From the NCBI GenBank assembly GCA_964370815.1, contig CAYJKQ010000002.1, positions 124,001 through 188,000 on the forward strand: a stretch of 64,000 nucleotides of DNA. The letters run 5' to 3'. Both the position numbers and the translations under genes were made by a program. The notes below the pieces were generated by a model, which was not told the origin of the DNA, did not search any database, and saw only the letters and a program-made list of their open reading frames with translations. The DNA comes from UBA12087 sp964370815 (GTDB lineage: Bacteria; Chloroflexota; Anaerolineae; Anaerolineales; Villigracilaceae). This document shows, in pieces, positions 43,556 to 54,200 of this stretch; within the stretch, counting starts at the first letter, position 1, and every line of letters starts with the position of its first letter.

Positions 43556-44665
43556 CTAAAATTCCAATGTTTTTTGACGCATTACAACACTTTCCACGAG
43601 ACCAATTCCTAACATCAATGATAAAAGACCACTACCCCCATAACTGATAAATGGTAATGGTAATCCGGTTACCGGTATAAGATTAAGGTTGACTGCAATA
43701 TTCACAGCAGCTTGGAAGAATATGAGAATTGCTACACCGTAGGAGATAAATGCACCAAAGAAATCATTTGCCTTAATTGCTGCCCTCAGGCAACGAAAAA
43801 TAATGAAGGCAATCAGTATTAATACAAACACAGCACCTACAAATCCAAATTCCTCGGCAACAACCGAAAAAATAAAATCTGTGTGGCGAACTTTAAGAAA
43901 GCGCAATTGGGTTTGTGTTCCAAGTCCATATCCCTTTCCTAATAAGCCGCCCGATCCGAGGGCGATCAGAGCCTGATCAACGTTGTACTGAGCGCCATAT
44001 GTCGTGTTTGAATCAGAAAAAATAAAACCTGTGACCCGCTCTTGCTGATATGGTTCTAAGAATTGGAAACCGATCACGATCACAGCTATGGCAGTTATGA
44101 TAAGTATTCCCAATTGAGTCAATTTAAGACCACCTATCCATGCCAGGGAGCCCCATAAAACCAGAATTACAATAACATTGCTCAAGTTTGGTTGTAAAAA
44201 TATCCATATTGCCAAACCCAAAGCTATGAACAATCCTTTCAATAACCAAGGAAAATCGTGCAGTGAATCAATATTTCTCCCATAATAAAATGAAAGGGCT
44301 AAAATAACCACAATCTTAGCTAATTCTGTAGGTTGAATAGAAACAAGTCCGGTTTCCAACCAACGTGCAGCTCCAAACCTTTGCCCACCAATAATATACA
44401 AAATGATCAAGAAAACCATGATCACAAAATAGATCTGACGAATCAGGGCTGCCCAATAATGATAATCAATTAATGCTACGATCAAAATTACCACAAAACC
44501 CAGGATGGCAAAAATGATCTGGCGTTGGACCAGTCCTACCAAAGTTTCATTTCCAGCAATGGCTGAACGGATCATGGCAACTCCAAATGATATTGCCAAT
44601 ATTACCGCCCCAAATAAACTGAAATCAAAATGGCGCCAAAAATCTTCACGAATTCCACGAATCAT
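43556..44665 (-). CDS. rodA: SEDS peptidoglycan polymerase RodA
   Basis: 369 residues and about ten transmembrane helices. SEDS family glycosyltransferase that polymerises lipid II with PBP2 in cell elongation. 'RFGAARWLETGLVSIQPTELAKI' (the W-x-x-x-G-x-x-x-QPSE motif), 'HTDFIFSVVAEEFGFVGA' and 'VTGLPLPFISYGGSGLLSLMLGIGLV' are diagnostic. Position in the cluster with mreBCD and PBP2 makes RodA more likely than FtsW. The gap to minE is 146 bp. Confidence 0.93.
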   Translation of the reverse strand: MIRGIREDFWRHFDFSLFGAVILAISFGVAMIRSAIAGNETLVGLVQRQIIFAILGFVVILIVALIDYHYWAALIRQIYFVIMVFLIILYIIGGQRFGAARWLETGLVSIQPTELAKIVVILALSFYYGRNIDSLHDFPWLLKGLFIALGLAIWIFLQPNLSNVIVILVLWGSLAWIGGLKLTQLGILIITAIAVIVIGFQFLEPYQQERVTGFIFSDSNTTYGAQYNVDQALIALGSGGLLGKGYGLGTQTQLRFLKVRHTDFIFSVVAEEFGFVGAVFVLILIAFIIFRCLRAAIKANDFFGAFISYGVAILIFFQAAVNIAVNLNLIPVTGLPLPFISYGGSGLLSLMLGIGLVESVVMRQKTLEF

Positions 44666-44811
44666 TTTTCAACTCAAATTATCATTTTGCAGTGCTGGTT
44701 ATCTCAAAAGAAACCAAGTTTTTATGAGAAGAGACTTCAATGAAATATAAACTCGAACAATAAAATAATATTTAGGATTGGATAGTTAATTGCCAAAGTA
44801 TGGTAGACCGG

Positions 44812-45075
44812 CTATATCCCACGTCGTCGGTTGGTTTTTCGCATGGGGATGTCAGCCACCAAGCGTTGCGAATTCCCATCCTTGGCGATATTGATGGTCA
44901 CCGCTGTTGGATCTATCTCGACATACCTGGAAATAACTTCGATCAATTCATCTTTCAAAGCGTCCAATGCTGCCGGTGTTAGATCTGTCCGGTCATGGAT
45001 CAGGACAAGCTGTAATCGTTCCTTTGCACTACCAGCACTTTTCTTGCGTCCAAGCCTTCGGGTAAAAAACTCCAT
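44812..45075 (-). CDS. minE: Cell division topological specificity factor MinE
   Basis: 87 residues. 'SAGSAKERLQLVLIHDRTDLTP' is the MinD-binding and beta-strand part; 'LDALKDELIEVISRYVEIDP' is the family helix that ends in the conserved DP. It stimulates MinD ATPase and drives Min oscillation. ATG 45075 preceded by GGGGAGGAAG; a longer reading to 45147 overlaps minD and is rejected. Confidence 0.93.
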   Translation of the reverse strand: MEFFTRRLGRKKSAGSAKERLQLVLIHDRTDLTPAALDALKDELIEVISRYVEIDPTAVTINIAKDGNSQRLVADIPMRKTNRRRGI

Positions 45076-45076
45076 A

Positions 45077-45865
45077 TTACTTCCTCCCCGAGAAAATCCG
45101 CTGGAAGAATCCCTGGTTTTCCACATCCATGAAAGGGATTTCTTCACCCATTAGTCGGCGAGCAATGTTATGAAATGCCTGACCTGCTTTGCTCTTGTTA
45201 TCAAATGCCATGGGAGTGCCACGATTTGAAGCGACGATCACATTCTCATCCTCTGGAACGATACCCACCAATTGTATTGCCAATAAATCCAACACATCTT
45301 CCACCGAGAGCATATCTCCACGTTTAACCATGGCTGGTTTGATCCGATTGATAACCAGCAGGGCTGGTCCTTTCTCTTCAGCATCCAGAATACCGATCAC
45401 CCGATCAGCATCCCTAACCGCTGATACTTCTGGATTCGTCATTACCAATACCTGATCTGCGGCAGCTATGGAATTGCGAAAACCTCGTTCAATACCCGCA
45501 GGAGAATCGATCAAAATCCAATCACATTCCTGGCGTAGTTCGTCACAAAGGCGTACCATATCGCTTGGAGAGACAGAACTTTTATCCCGTGTTTGTGCAG
45601 CCGGGATAAGATACAACTCTGGTAAACGTTTGTCTCGAATCATGGCCTGGCGTAATCGACAACGCCCCTCAACAACATCCACAAGATCGTAAACTATGCG
45701 ATTTTCCAAACCTAAGACTACATCGAGATTTCGTAGTCCAATATCACCATCAATACAAACTACTCGTTGTCCAAGTGATGCCAGCCCAACCGCAATATTA
45801 GCAACTGCGGTTGTTTTGCCAACACCACCTTTTCCAGAAGTCACAGTCGCAACTTTTGCTGTCAT
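45077..45865 (-). CDS. minD: Septum site-determining ATPase MinD
   Basis: 262 residues. Deviant Walker A 'TSGKGGVGKTTAVANI', 'CIDGDIGLRNLDVVLGLE', switch II 'ILIDSPAGIERGF', and a C-terminal amphipathic tail for membrane binding ('FFQRIFSGRK'). Works with MinC to stop Z-rings away from mid-cell. Between minC and minE, as in the classical minCDE order. Confidence 0.96.
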   Translation of the reverse strand: MTAKVATVTSGKGGVGKTTAVANIAVGLASLGQRVVCIDGDIGLRNLDVVLGLENRIVYDLVDVVEGRCRLRQAMIRDKRLPELYLIPAAQTRDKSSVSPSDMVRLCDELRQECDWILIDSPAGIERGFRNSIAAADQVLVMTNPEVSAVRDADRVIGILDAEEKGPALLVINRIKPAMVKRGDMLSVEDVLDLLAIQLVGIVPEDENVIVASNRGTPMAFDNKSKAGQAFHNIARRLMGEEIPFMDVENQGFFQRIFSGRK

Positions 45866-45881
45866 TTACCCATCCTATACA

Positions 45882-46559
45882 TTATCCTGATTTCCAAGGC
45901 TCAGCTATTATATTTCCGTTGTGTAATTTCGCTATTTCCAACTTACCTTTTGCATCTTTTTTTGGAGAAACGGCTATCTTACCTGCAATTCGTAATTGCA
46001 TTGGAGAAAACTCGAGAGCTCCAACCACAGCATCTTCATTTCCGTTAGCGCCAGCGTGTACTAGTCCTCTCAAACGACCCCAGACAAGCACGCTTCCACC
46101 TGCCTTAATCTCAGCTCCCGGGTTGACATCTCCAAATACAATCACATTCCCTAAATACTCTATGCGTGTTCCTGAACGAAGGGTGTGTTGAATCCATAAA
46201 GCCTTTTCTTCAGAATTACCATCAGCTGGTTCAATTTCATCAATTGGCTTTGGTTTCGAAATGCGGGTTGCCAACCCGAGGTTTTGTGCAGATTGTTCAG
46301 TGGCGGATGAGTTACTGAGGACAGCCCACAAAGTAATGCCATGCTCGGAAAGGATATCCCTTATTGAAACCAGCTCTGTAATTCCCAACAGATGATTACC
46401 GGCATCCAAGACAAAGCGGGCACTCTGATAAAAAGTCTGACGCTCCTTAATTTGACTGATCAAAGCAGAAGTTAGAGAATCCCAATCAGCATCTCCAAAG
46501 GTCACCATAAGACCCTCACGAATGCCTTTAATTTGGATAAGGGATGATTCTTTTGTCAT
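45882..46559 (-). CDS. minC: Septum site-determining protein MinC
   Basis: 225 residues. The C-terminal beta-helix region 'GNVIVFGDVNPGAEIKAGGSVLVWGRLRGLVHAG' is the MinC signature that binds MinD. The N-terminal FtsZ-inhibiting domain is divergent, as usual. A low-complexity junction lies near residue 95-110. 16 bp before minD. Confidence 0.92.
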   Translation of the reverse strand: MTKESSLIQIKGIREGLMVTFGDADWDSLTSALISQIKERQTFYQSARFVLDAGNHLLGITELVSIRDILSEHGITLWAVLSNSSATEQSAQNLGLATRISKPKPIDEIEPADGNSEEKALWIQHTLRSGTRIEYLGNVIVFGDVNPGAEIKAGGSVLVWGRLRGLVHAGANGNEDAVVGALEFSPMQLRIAGKIAVSPKKDAKGKLEIAKLHNGNIIAEPWKSG

Positions 46560-46595
46560 AATTCCGATAAATTATAGCACACTGAGACTGGATGA

Positions 46596-48752
46596 TTATG
46601 GTGCGATCCCTTGTGCGGTATCAACCGCTTTTTGTTCAAAGTAAGCATCCATGACAAGTTTAACAATCGGAGCTGCTACACTTCCGCCTTCACCCCCATT
46701 GTAGGCAAATGCCAATATCACAATCTCAGGATCATCATATGGTGCATAGACCACTGTCCATGAATGTGTCGGCCAATTTCCAAATGTGCATCGATTCAGG
46801 CTATTTGCAACATCATCACAATATTCTGCAGTACCGGTTTTTCCTGCAACAGCAATTGGATAATCCTCAAATGAGTATGTGTTGTTCAAAGTTCCAGATG
46901 GGTCAGTTGCCGCCAAACGCATGCCTTGCTGGATGCTTTGTACTACCCAAGGAGCGACGTATTTAAAATCACCATCGGAAGTACAATAAGTGTTTTCACA
47001 TCTGAAATCTTCAATAACCTGATCGACTGTGATATCCCATTTCATATTAGGTGTGAACGGAGAAATTTGATAGCTTTTTTGTTCTTCCGGTTTATCGCTC
47101 ACTGTTTGAGCTTCCGGGTTCCACCACTTCTCGAGAACTGTCCCATCAGAATCCTGGATTGAACGAATAAGGGTGGGTTGCATCAATTTTCCATCATTAG
47201 CAATAGTTGCAGCAGACATCAACACCTGTAAAGGTGTTGCCAACACATACCCCTGACCGACACTGGCAATATATGTATCTCCAGTTGACCAGTTTTCACC
47301 CTGATATATTCGTTTCCATGTTGGGTTCGGGATCAATCCTGAAGATTCACCGTACAATTCTATTCCAGATGGTTGGCCATATCCAATTGCTTTTGCATAT
47401 TGCTCCAGGCGAATAATTCCAAGACCCTCTGGTATCTCAGATTTATAGCCTCCCCCCAATTTATAAAAACAGACATTACTGGAATATGCAATACAATGGA
47501 GAAAATTTAACTGCCCAAATGATTCCGGGTAGATCCAATCACGGAATGAACGTTGAAAACCAGGGTCGGTGGGTGAATAACTTTCTGTAATTATCAATTC
47601 GCCAGGAGCATCGACAATCTGCTCCAAGGAAACGATACCTTCATTCAAAGCACCTGTGGCTGTCGAAAGTTTAAAAGTTGAACCGGGAGGGAATTCGGCT
47701 GAAATTGTTACATTTAACAATGGGTGAGTTGGGTCCTCACTCAGTTGCCGATAATAATATGAAGGTATGAAGCGCGCCAGACGATTGTTTTCATAGGTGG
47801 GCCATGACACCATGGCGAGTATCTCACCTGTTTGAGGATTCATGGCCAGCACTGCACCACTTGTAATACGAACATAACCATAATATCGATTATTCCAATA
47901 ATCGATTTCTTCTGCAATAGCTGCTTCAGCTGCAGCCTGAAAACGTGTATCAATCGTAAGGGTAACATTAGCACCTGGAACAGGTGCCAATGGTGGTTCC
48001 AGATTACGTAATTCCTGCCCAGCCACATCTACTTCAATAACGCGTTTTCCGGGAGATCCAATCAATATGTCATTCAGGGATGCTTCAATACCAGCATAAC
48101 CCACTTTATCAGTCTGTGTTGAAAACCCGAGGTCTTTGTAATCAGCTTCCAATCTGGCTGGGATCGGACCTAAAAAACCAACAACATGTGCAGTTAATGA
48201 GCCGGTGGGATAATCCCGGATCGGTTCAATTTCCACGCTCACCCCAGGCCAATTCACCATTCGCTCACGAGCAATTCGAGCTATATTTTCACTGACATTG
48301 CATTGGATCTTTACCGGTGAGTAGGGAGCCAGCGAATTTCCCAAATCCACCAATTGTGTGATTCCCGGACCAGGAACACAGGCAGAAACCAATTTTGCAT
48401 CTTCAATTGTCCCGCTGTTTACAGGAACTCCGGTTAGGTCTGATAAATCGCGATAGACCTGTTGAATATCTGAGAGATCATTTGGTAGAAAAGCAGGTGT
48501 GATTGATATTGAATAAGAGGCAATATTACGCGCCAAAACATAACCATTACGATCATAAATGATGCCACGTTGGGGCGCTTCACTAACGATTTTGGTTCGA
48601 TTATTATTTGAATATTGTAAATAGGTTCCGTAATCCACAATCTGCAATCCGAACAAGCGGGAAATAAAGATAATAAAAACAACTCCGAAAACAATATATA
48701 TCGTCCACAATCGCCACGGTTGAAAACGAGCCAGCATTGATGAAGAGCTCAT
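46596..48752 (-). CDS. mrdA: Peptidoglycan transpeptidase PBP2 (MrdA)
   Basis: 718 residues, class B penicillin-binding protein for elongation. One N-terminal helix, a dimerisation domain, then the transpeptidase: 'PGSTFKLSTA' (SxxK), 'YSSNVCFY' (SxN) and 'AGKTGTAEYC' (KTG). 'RGIIYDRNGYVLARNIASY' is the usual PBP2 start after the helix. Its start overlaps mreD by 4 bp, and it works with RodA. Confidence 0.94.
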   Translation of the reverse strand: MSSSSMLARFQPWRLWTIYIVFGVVFIIFISRLFGLQIVDYGTYLQYSNNNRTKIVSEAPQRGIIYDRNGYVLARNIASYSISITPAFLPNDLSDIQQVYRDLSDLTGVPVNSGTIEDAKLVSACVPGPGITQLVDLGNSLAPYSPVKIQCNVSENIARIARERMVNWPGVSVEIEPIRDYPTGSLTAHVVGFLGPIPARLEADYKDLGFSTQTDKVGYAGIEASLNDILIGSPGKRVIEVDVAGQELRNLEPPLAPVPGANVTLTIDTRFQAAAEAAIAEEIDYWNNRYYGYVRITSGAVLAMNPQTGEILAMVSWPTYENNRLARFIPSYYYRQLSEDPTHPLLNVTISAEFPPGSTFKLSTATGALNEGIVSLEQIVDAPGELIITESYSPTDPGFQRSFRDWIYPESFGQLNFLHCIAYSSNVCFYKLGGGYKSEIPEGLGIIRLEQYAKAIGYGQPSGIELYGESSGLIPNPTWKRIYQGENWSTGDTYIASVGQGYVLATPLQVLMSAATIANDGKLMQPTLIRSIQDSDGTVLEKWWNPEAQTVSDKPEEQKSYQISPFTPNMKWDITVDQVIEDFRCENTYCTSDGDFKYVAPWVVQSIQQGMRLAATDPSGTLNNTYSFEDYPIAVAGKTGTAEYCDDVANSLNRCTFGNWPTHSWTVVYAPYDDPEIVILAFAYNGGEGGSVAAPIVKLVMDAYFEQKAVDTAQGIAP

Positions 48753-49249
48753 AAATTTACCTCAGTTGGGTACAACCAGAGAGCCAAATCCTTGATCAGA
48801 TAATAAACTGGTATCACCAACAACAAATTGAGTAAAGTACTTGGCAGGATAATCAAGCTAATGACTTCTCCTAATTGGAATGATCCACCTACAAGAGCCA
48901 AGTATGCAATCGTTAATAGGTGGATACCAAATGTGCCAATAGAAATAACCACAAATGTCTCCAAAAGAACCGCCTGCCAGACTCTTCGATGCAGCAAGCG
49001 ACCTACTCCTACAACCAAAAGGTAACCTGACAATGGTATGAACCAGGGTAAACCCGATATGTAACCGACCAATAAACCAGCTGCCAGCGCCCAAAACCAG
49101 GAATTTTTTACCCTCTCCTGAATTGACCACGTCACCAGGATAGCCAAAATCAAATCTGCACTACCAGAAAGAAGATTGACGCGACTGATGATCGCTGTTT
49201 GAATCATTAGTGCGACCCCCAATATGGGTATTGCCAAGAGATGATACAT
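48749..49249 (-). CDS. mreD: Rod-shape determining membrane protein MreD
   Basis: 166 residues, four to five hydrophobic helices, 'GSADLILAILVTWSIQERVKNSWFWALAAGLLVGYISGLPWFIP' typical of MreD. Identity leans on its place between mreC and PBP2 and on the overlap with mrdA. Confidence 0.88.
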   Translation of the reverse strand: MYHLLAIPILGVALMIQTAIISRVNLLSGSADLILAILVTWSIQERVKNSWFWALAAGLLVGYISGLPWFIPLSGYLLVVGVGRLLHRRVWQAVLLETFVVISIGTFGIHLLTIAYLALVGGSFQLGEVISLIILPSTLLNLLLVIPVYYLIKDLALWLYPTEVNL

Positions 49250-49255
49250 TTTTAT

Positions 49256-50101
49256 TTAAGGGTTTGGTGTGGGTAGCAAAGGCGAGATGTCTACCGGCTG
49301 AAAATTGATAATAACCAGTACATATTCCAGATGCGAAAAATCCACAATTGGTTGAATGGAGGCTGACTGGAATAATTCATCCTCCGGGTTGCTGATGCTA
49401 ACAACCTGACCGATCAAGATATTGGGAGGATAATCTCCCCCCAATCCAGATGTGAGAACCACGTCATTCGCTTCAATAAATACATCGTGCGAGACCATCC
49501 CAAGAGAAAGGCTGCCCGTGATCGAACCGCTTAGTAAAGCTTCTGTTTTAGAATTCTTTAAAATAATATTTACTGCAGAAATTTGATCTGTTATCAATTG
49601 CACCCTGGCTGCCCCAGATACGACAGCATCAACTCTACCTACCAATCCTTGTTGGGTAACTACCGGCATTCCACGAACGATTCCCTCATTTGACCCAACG
49701 TTAATAATCACGTATCTGAGGAATGGGCTCGGGTCACGTCCAATCACAGCAGCTGCTTTGTAGGTGTTTTCCGGGTTGGTCCGTGCAAAATCCACTAACG
49801 CTGATAGGATTTCAGTTTGGGTCACCTGCTGTTGGAGTTCTATGATCTGGGTTTGCAGTCTTGCAACATCCGCTTCCAATTCTAAATTTCTCTGCCGTAA
49901 AGAGGCCATATCCCGGGGAACAGTGAGAAAATCTGAAATTGCAAGGAATCGGCTTGAAAGCCATGTTTGAGATCCAATCGTAATTTTCCCAACCCAATTG
50001 GTTATCCCGCCAAAGTAACCACCTAAAGCAAGCATTACAAAACCGACCAAAATTAATAATATTAAGGTCGTTTGCAATGACCGGGGTAAATTTGATTTCA
50101 T
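49256..50101 (-). CDS. mreC: Rod-shape determining protein MreC
   Basis: 281 residues. A single N-terminal helix, a coiled-coil ('LRQRNLELEADVARLQTQIIELQQQV', about 65-90), then beta domains with 'AAVIGRDPSPFLRYVIINVGSNEGIVRGMPVVTQQGLVGRV', the MreC signature. The tail is Pro-rich. Links MreB, MreD, PBP2 and RodA. Confidence 0.94.
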   Translation of the reverse strand: MKSNLPRSLQTTLILLILVGFVMLALGGYFGGITNWVGKITIGSQTWLSSRFLAISDFLTVPRDMASLRQRNLELEADVARLQTQIIELQQQVTQTEILSALVDFARTNPENTYKAAAVIGRDPSPFLRYVIINVGSNEGIVRGMPVVTQQGLVGRVDAVVSGAARVQLITDQISAVNIILKNSKTEALLSGSITGSLSLGMVSHDVFIEANDVVLTSGLGGDYPPNILIGQVVSISNPEDELFQSASIQPIVDFSHLEYVLVIINFQPVDISPLLPTPNP

Positions 50102-50146
50102 ATCAAAGTTTTAATTATTACTAATCTATACTTTGAAAAAGGATAA

Positions 50147-51211
50147 TTATCGGTTGCTTCCATCTCGTTCGAGACCAACAAGAAAATGTGAATGATTTTT
50201 AAAATCGTCCAAAACAATCCCGGTTCCACGCACAACACAAGTTAGAGGGTCATCTGCAACCCAAACACGCAGGTTTAACTCATCTGACAAACGTTCGGCA
50301 AGCCCTTGAAGCAAGGCGCCCCCTCCTGCAAGGCAGATACCCATATCCATCAGATCCGCAATTATCTCAGGTGGGGCTTCATCCAACGCATCTTTAACGG
50401 TATCTACGATAACCTGAACAGAGCCTGTCAAGGCTTCCCGCATTTCTACGGATGAAACGATAATAGATTCTGGTAATCCGGTTACCAGATTACGACCGCG
50501 GACTTCAGTGGTTTTTTCGATCGGCAACTGAAACGCAGAGCCAACACTCCACTTGATTTGTTCAGCAATCCTTTCACCAATCAAGAGGTTATATTTATTA
50601 CGAATATACTGTAAGATTTCCAGATCCATTTCATCGCCGGCTACGCGCAATGATCTTGATACAACAACCCTGCCCATGGAGATAATCGCCACTTCAGTGG
50701 TACCTCCACCGATATCAACCACCATTGTACCGCGCACATCATTCAAAGGTAAACCTGCCCCCAAGGCTGCTGCAATGGGTTCTTCGATCAGGTATGTGTT
50801 TCGAGCGCCTGCAGACATAGAAGCATCATAGACAGCCCGTTTCTCCACCTGAGTAACTCCCGAGGGTATTCCAATTACAACCCGAGGGCGGGGCAAAGGG
50901 ACAATTGTCTGTTCATGGACTTTGCCTATAAAATATTCCAACATGGCTTCTGTGATCTCAAATTCTGAGATCACGCCATCCCGAATAGGTCTGATCACCA
51001 AGAGAGATCCGGATGTGCGACCAGCCATCTCCTTGGCTTCGAGTCCTATTGCAAGAGGTGTACGCGAACGTTTATCAATAGCAACCCAGGAAGGTTCATT
51101 GATAACTATTCCTTTGCCACGGACGTTAACGAGGGTATTTGCAGTACCCAGGTCTATTCCAATATCCAAAGAGAAGAGGCCTAGCAACCAGTTAATTGGA
51201 TTAAAAGCCAA
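50147..51211 (-). CDS. mreB: Actin-like cell shape protein MreB
   Basis: 354 residues. 'DIGIDLGTANTLVNVRGKGIV' (phosphate 1), 'MVVDIGGGTTEVAIISMG' (phosphate 2) and 'GICLAGGGALLQGLAERLSDEL' (adenosine motif) identify MreB. It organises the elongation machinery. The start is TTG 51211 with AGGAG 7 bp ahead; the usual beginning (LGLFSLDIGID) fits a start near here. Confidence 0.95.
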   Translation of the reverse strand: MAFNPINWLLGLFSLDIGIDLGTANTLVNVRGKGIVINEPSWVAIDKRSRTPLAIGLEAKEMAGRTSGSLLVIRPIRDGVISEFEITEAMLEYFIGKVHEQTIVPLPRPRVVIGIPSGVTQVEKRAVYDASMSAGARNTYLIEEPIAAALGAGLPLNDVRGTMVVDIGGGTTEVAIISMGRVVVSRSLRVAGDEMDLEILQYIRNKYNLLIGERIAEQIKWSVGSAFQLPIEKTTEVRGRNLVTGLPESIIVSSVEMREALTGSVQVIVDTVKDALDEAPPEIIADLMDMGICLAGGGALLQGLAERLSDELNLRVWVADDPLTCVVRGTGIVLDDFKNHSHFLVGLERDGSNR

Positions 51212-51243
51212 ACAGGACTCCTAGTGGGAAATTTAACAAGATC

Positions 51244-51252
51244 ATTATACCA
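51244..51252 (-). promoter_or_regulatory. Extended -10 for mreB
   Basis: Minus strand TGGTATAAT: perfect TATAAT (51249-51244) with a TG one base ahead. It lies in the 47-bp gap between the phosphatase gene and mreB, and would give a start near 51237. No clear -35 hexamer, so it would work as an extended -10 promoter. Confidence 0.5.
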
Positions 51253-51258
51253 TTCTAA

Positions 51259-54200
51259 TTATTTGAGTCTTTTTATTATCAGCATGGTCAAATCATCAGC
51301 CGGGAGATTTGAGCCCATAAAATCAAATACTGATTCTTCGATTGATTTTACAATAATTTTAGATGAAGAAGTGTGATTTTCTTTGAATACATTACATAAC
51401 CTATCATCACCAAAAAATTCTTGCTGTTGGGAAATCGCTTCTGTTATTCCATCAGTATATAATAATAGACAATCTTCAGGTTTGAGTTGGATCACACATT
51501 CGTCAATCAAGGTATTTGCCACTATTCCAAGAGCCATTCCTGTACGATCCAATTTTTGTACCTTTTTTTTGCCGGAGAATATTAAAAATGGCGGGTTATG
51601 ACCTGCATTGGCATATGTCAACTTTCCAGTCTCCAATGATAGAACTGCGTAGACAATTGTCACAAACATTCCTTGTTGGTTTTCAGGGATGAGCAGGTCA
51701 TTTATCCTTTGGAGCACTTCGGATGGAGATGTAACCTCCAGGATAACTGCACGCAGAAGTGTGCGTGTAACAGCCATAAATAAAGCAGCCGGGATTCCCT
51801 TATCCGACACATCGGCAATGATCAATCCCAGCTCTCCATTTGGTAACTTGAAAACATCATAGAAATCACCACCGACTTGCCTTGCTGGGCGCCAGTAAGC
51901 AGCCAATTCCCAATTTTCAAAATCCGGCAATTGTTGTGGTAAAAAGGTCTGTTGAATCTGACGGGCAAGGTGAAATTCATATTCCAATCTTTCACGGGCA
52001 ACTGTCTGCAATTGGAGATTTTCATTCTGGATGCTCATCGCCACCTGTTGAGCAATTCCATTGATAATTTCGACTCTTTTCTGACGAAATCGGCGGGCTT
52101 CTGATGTTTCTTCTACCACGATAACACCAAAGAATTCAGTTTTAATTTTCAAAGGAAAACCGATCAATAAATTCTCCCCCATTTCCATTGCGTAGAAAGA
52201 ATCTTCCTTTGATAAAGCAAGGTCCGGACAAAGCCAGGATTCCGGGGTTTTTGATTTCAGGGAACCTATAACTTCTTGACTGCTTTCAAGAACTGCATCC
52301 AGGAGTGGATAATCACCTGCTGCAAAATTCTTGCTCATGATCACCTTTTGAATTTCATCGTCCATCCCATAGGCATGAGAGGGTATAAATAACTCCTCTG
52401 TATGAAGATAGATGGCACACGATTCAACTCCAACCAAAATCGGTGTAATGCGTGCTATGGATGCAAGCAAATCTTCCAGATTCTCCGCATTGGCTACAGT
52501 CTGAGCAACCTGCAGCAATGCTGCTGAAGCGTATGCTTGTTCCTGGGCAGAATCATATAACCTGGCATTTTCAATTGCTACAGCTGCATAACCTGCGAAT
52601 GTGGAAGTTATAGCCTGAGCTTCATGTCCATATCTTCCAGTTGTAGGATGGGCAAGTGTTAAAACTCCCAGTGGCTGGTTTCCTATTTTTAATCGCGCTG
52701 CAATGGATGAATAATCCGCGGAATAACCTTTGACTGCCCCACTTGGACCGATTGAGTCGAATGGTTTTCGGATTATTGGGAGATCAGAATTCAGGGCTTC
52801 CGCGAGGAAATCTGAGGATTCAGGCCAATCTTTCCTGGCAATTTCCACATCAATTGGATCAGCACCTCGAATGTGTGCAAGATATATATCCTCACCATCC
52901 AACAACCATATTGCTGAGATCTCACATGGCAAGTCTTTTTCCAGCTCCCCCAGGATTGTATCCAAGACATCATCCACGCTTACATTCGCCGAGAGTAATC
53001 CAGCTACCTCATGTAAACTGTCCGCAATCTGTCTACGCCATTTTTCGGATTGGTACAAGTCAGCATTATGGATGGCTGCTGCGATATTATCTGCAAGAGC
53101 TTCACAAATAACGCGGTCATCATCCGTGAACACACCTTTGTTCTCAGATTGGATGTCCAGTACACCCAATACTTGTCCATCAAAGATAAGTGGTATGACC
53201 AATTCAGCAAGTGTTTTTTCCGGAGGTAATCCTGAGGGCTTATAACGAGGATCAATTGTGACATCGTTTGCAATTACTGATTCGCCGTGGGTAGCAACCC
53301 AGGGGATTAATCCCATCGTGGAGTCCAGATCCAGGCTATAACCTTCAAGGGCTGAACCTCTCCAACCACTCCCAGCTTCATGGTAGATGCGTCTCCGATT
53401 AGGGTGAACGCTGAAAAGATGAACATGCTGGTATCCCAACCGTTCCTGAATCAAAGATGCCACTTTTTGAAGCAATTTATCAAGATCAAGTATGGTGGTG
53501 ATATCCCGACTCACATCTGTCACAAGTGCGAGATGTTTTGCCCGTTTTTGCAGGTCGCCATATAAATGCGCCCCTTCGACAGCAATGGATATATTGGCTG
53601 CCAAAGCCCGCAGAACAAGTAAATCATTAGGATGAAAAGCATCTTGCTGATTGCTTTGAATATCCAAGACACCTAATATTTTTTCTTCGATCTTTAGAGG
53701 AAGAACCACCTCAGATAAAGTCTCTGGTAAGCAGTCCACAAATTTGAAACGCGGTTCTTGATGGACATCGTTACTGACGATTTCTTCTCCAGATTGGGCG
53801 ACAAACCCGATCAACCCCTGCCCAATTTCCACTTCCAATACCGGTGATGTAGGGTGTTTTGCTTTTTCCCCAACTGGTCCAGCAGATGAATAAAATTTTA
53901 AAGTCTTTTCTTCAGGTTTGAGAGTGAAGATGGCCACATAGTAATATTGAAAAGTCTGTTGGATCAACTGGGTTAATCGGTGTACCAATTCATCCAGATC
54001 AAGAATGTCCACTATTTGAGAGCTGACCATGCGGACCAGGTTCAGTTGTTCTATCCGCCATTGTTCAACTTCTTTGCGATGCGTATTGTTTAGCGCTAAT
54101 GCAATATGCGCTGCCAGTCCTTTAAAAACTTCAATTTCTTCCTCTTTGAATGGATTTTTATTCGAGCGACTGGTTTGCATTACCCCAAAAGTTGTATCCT

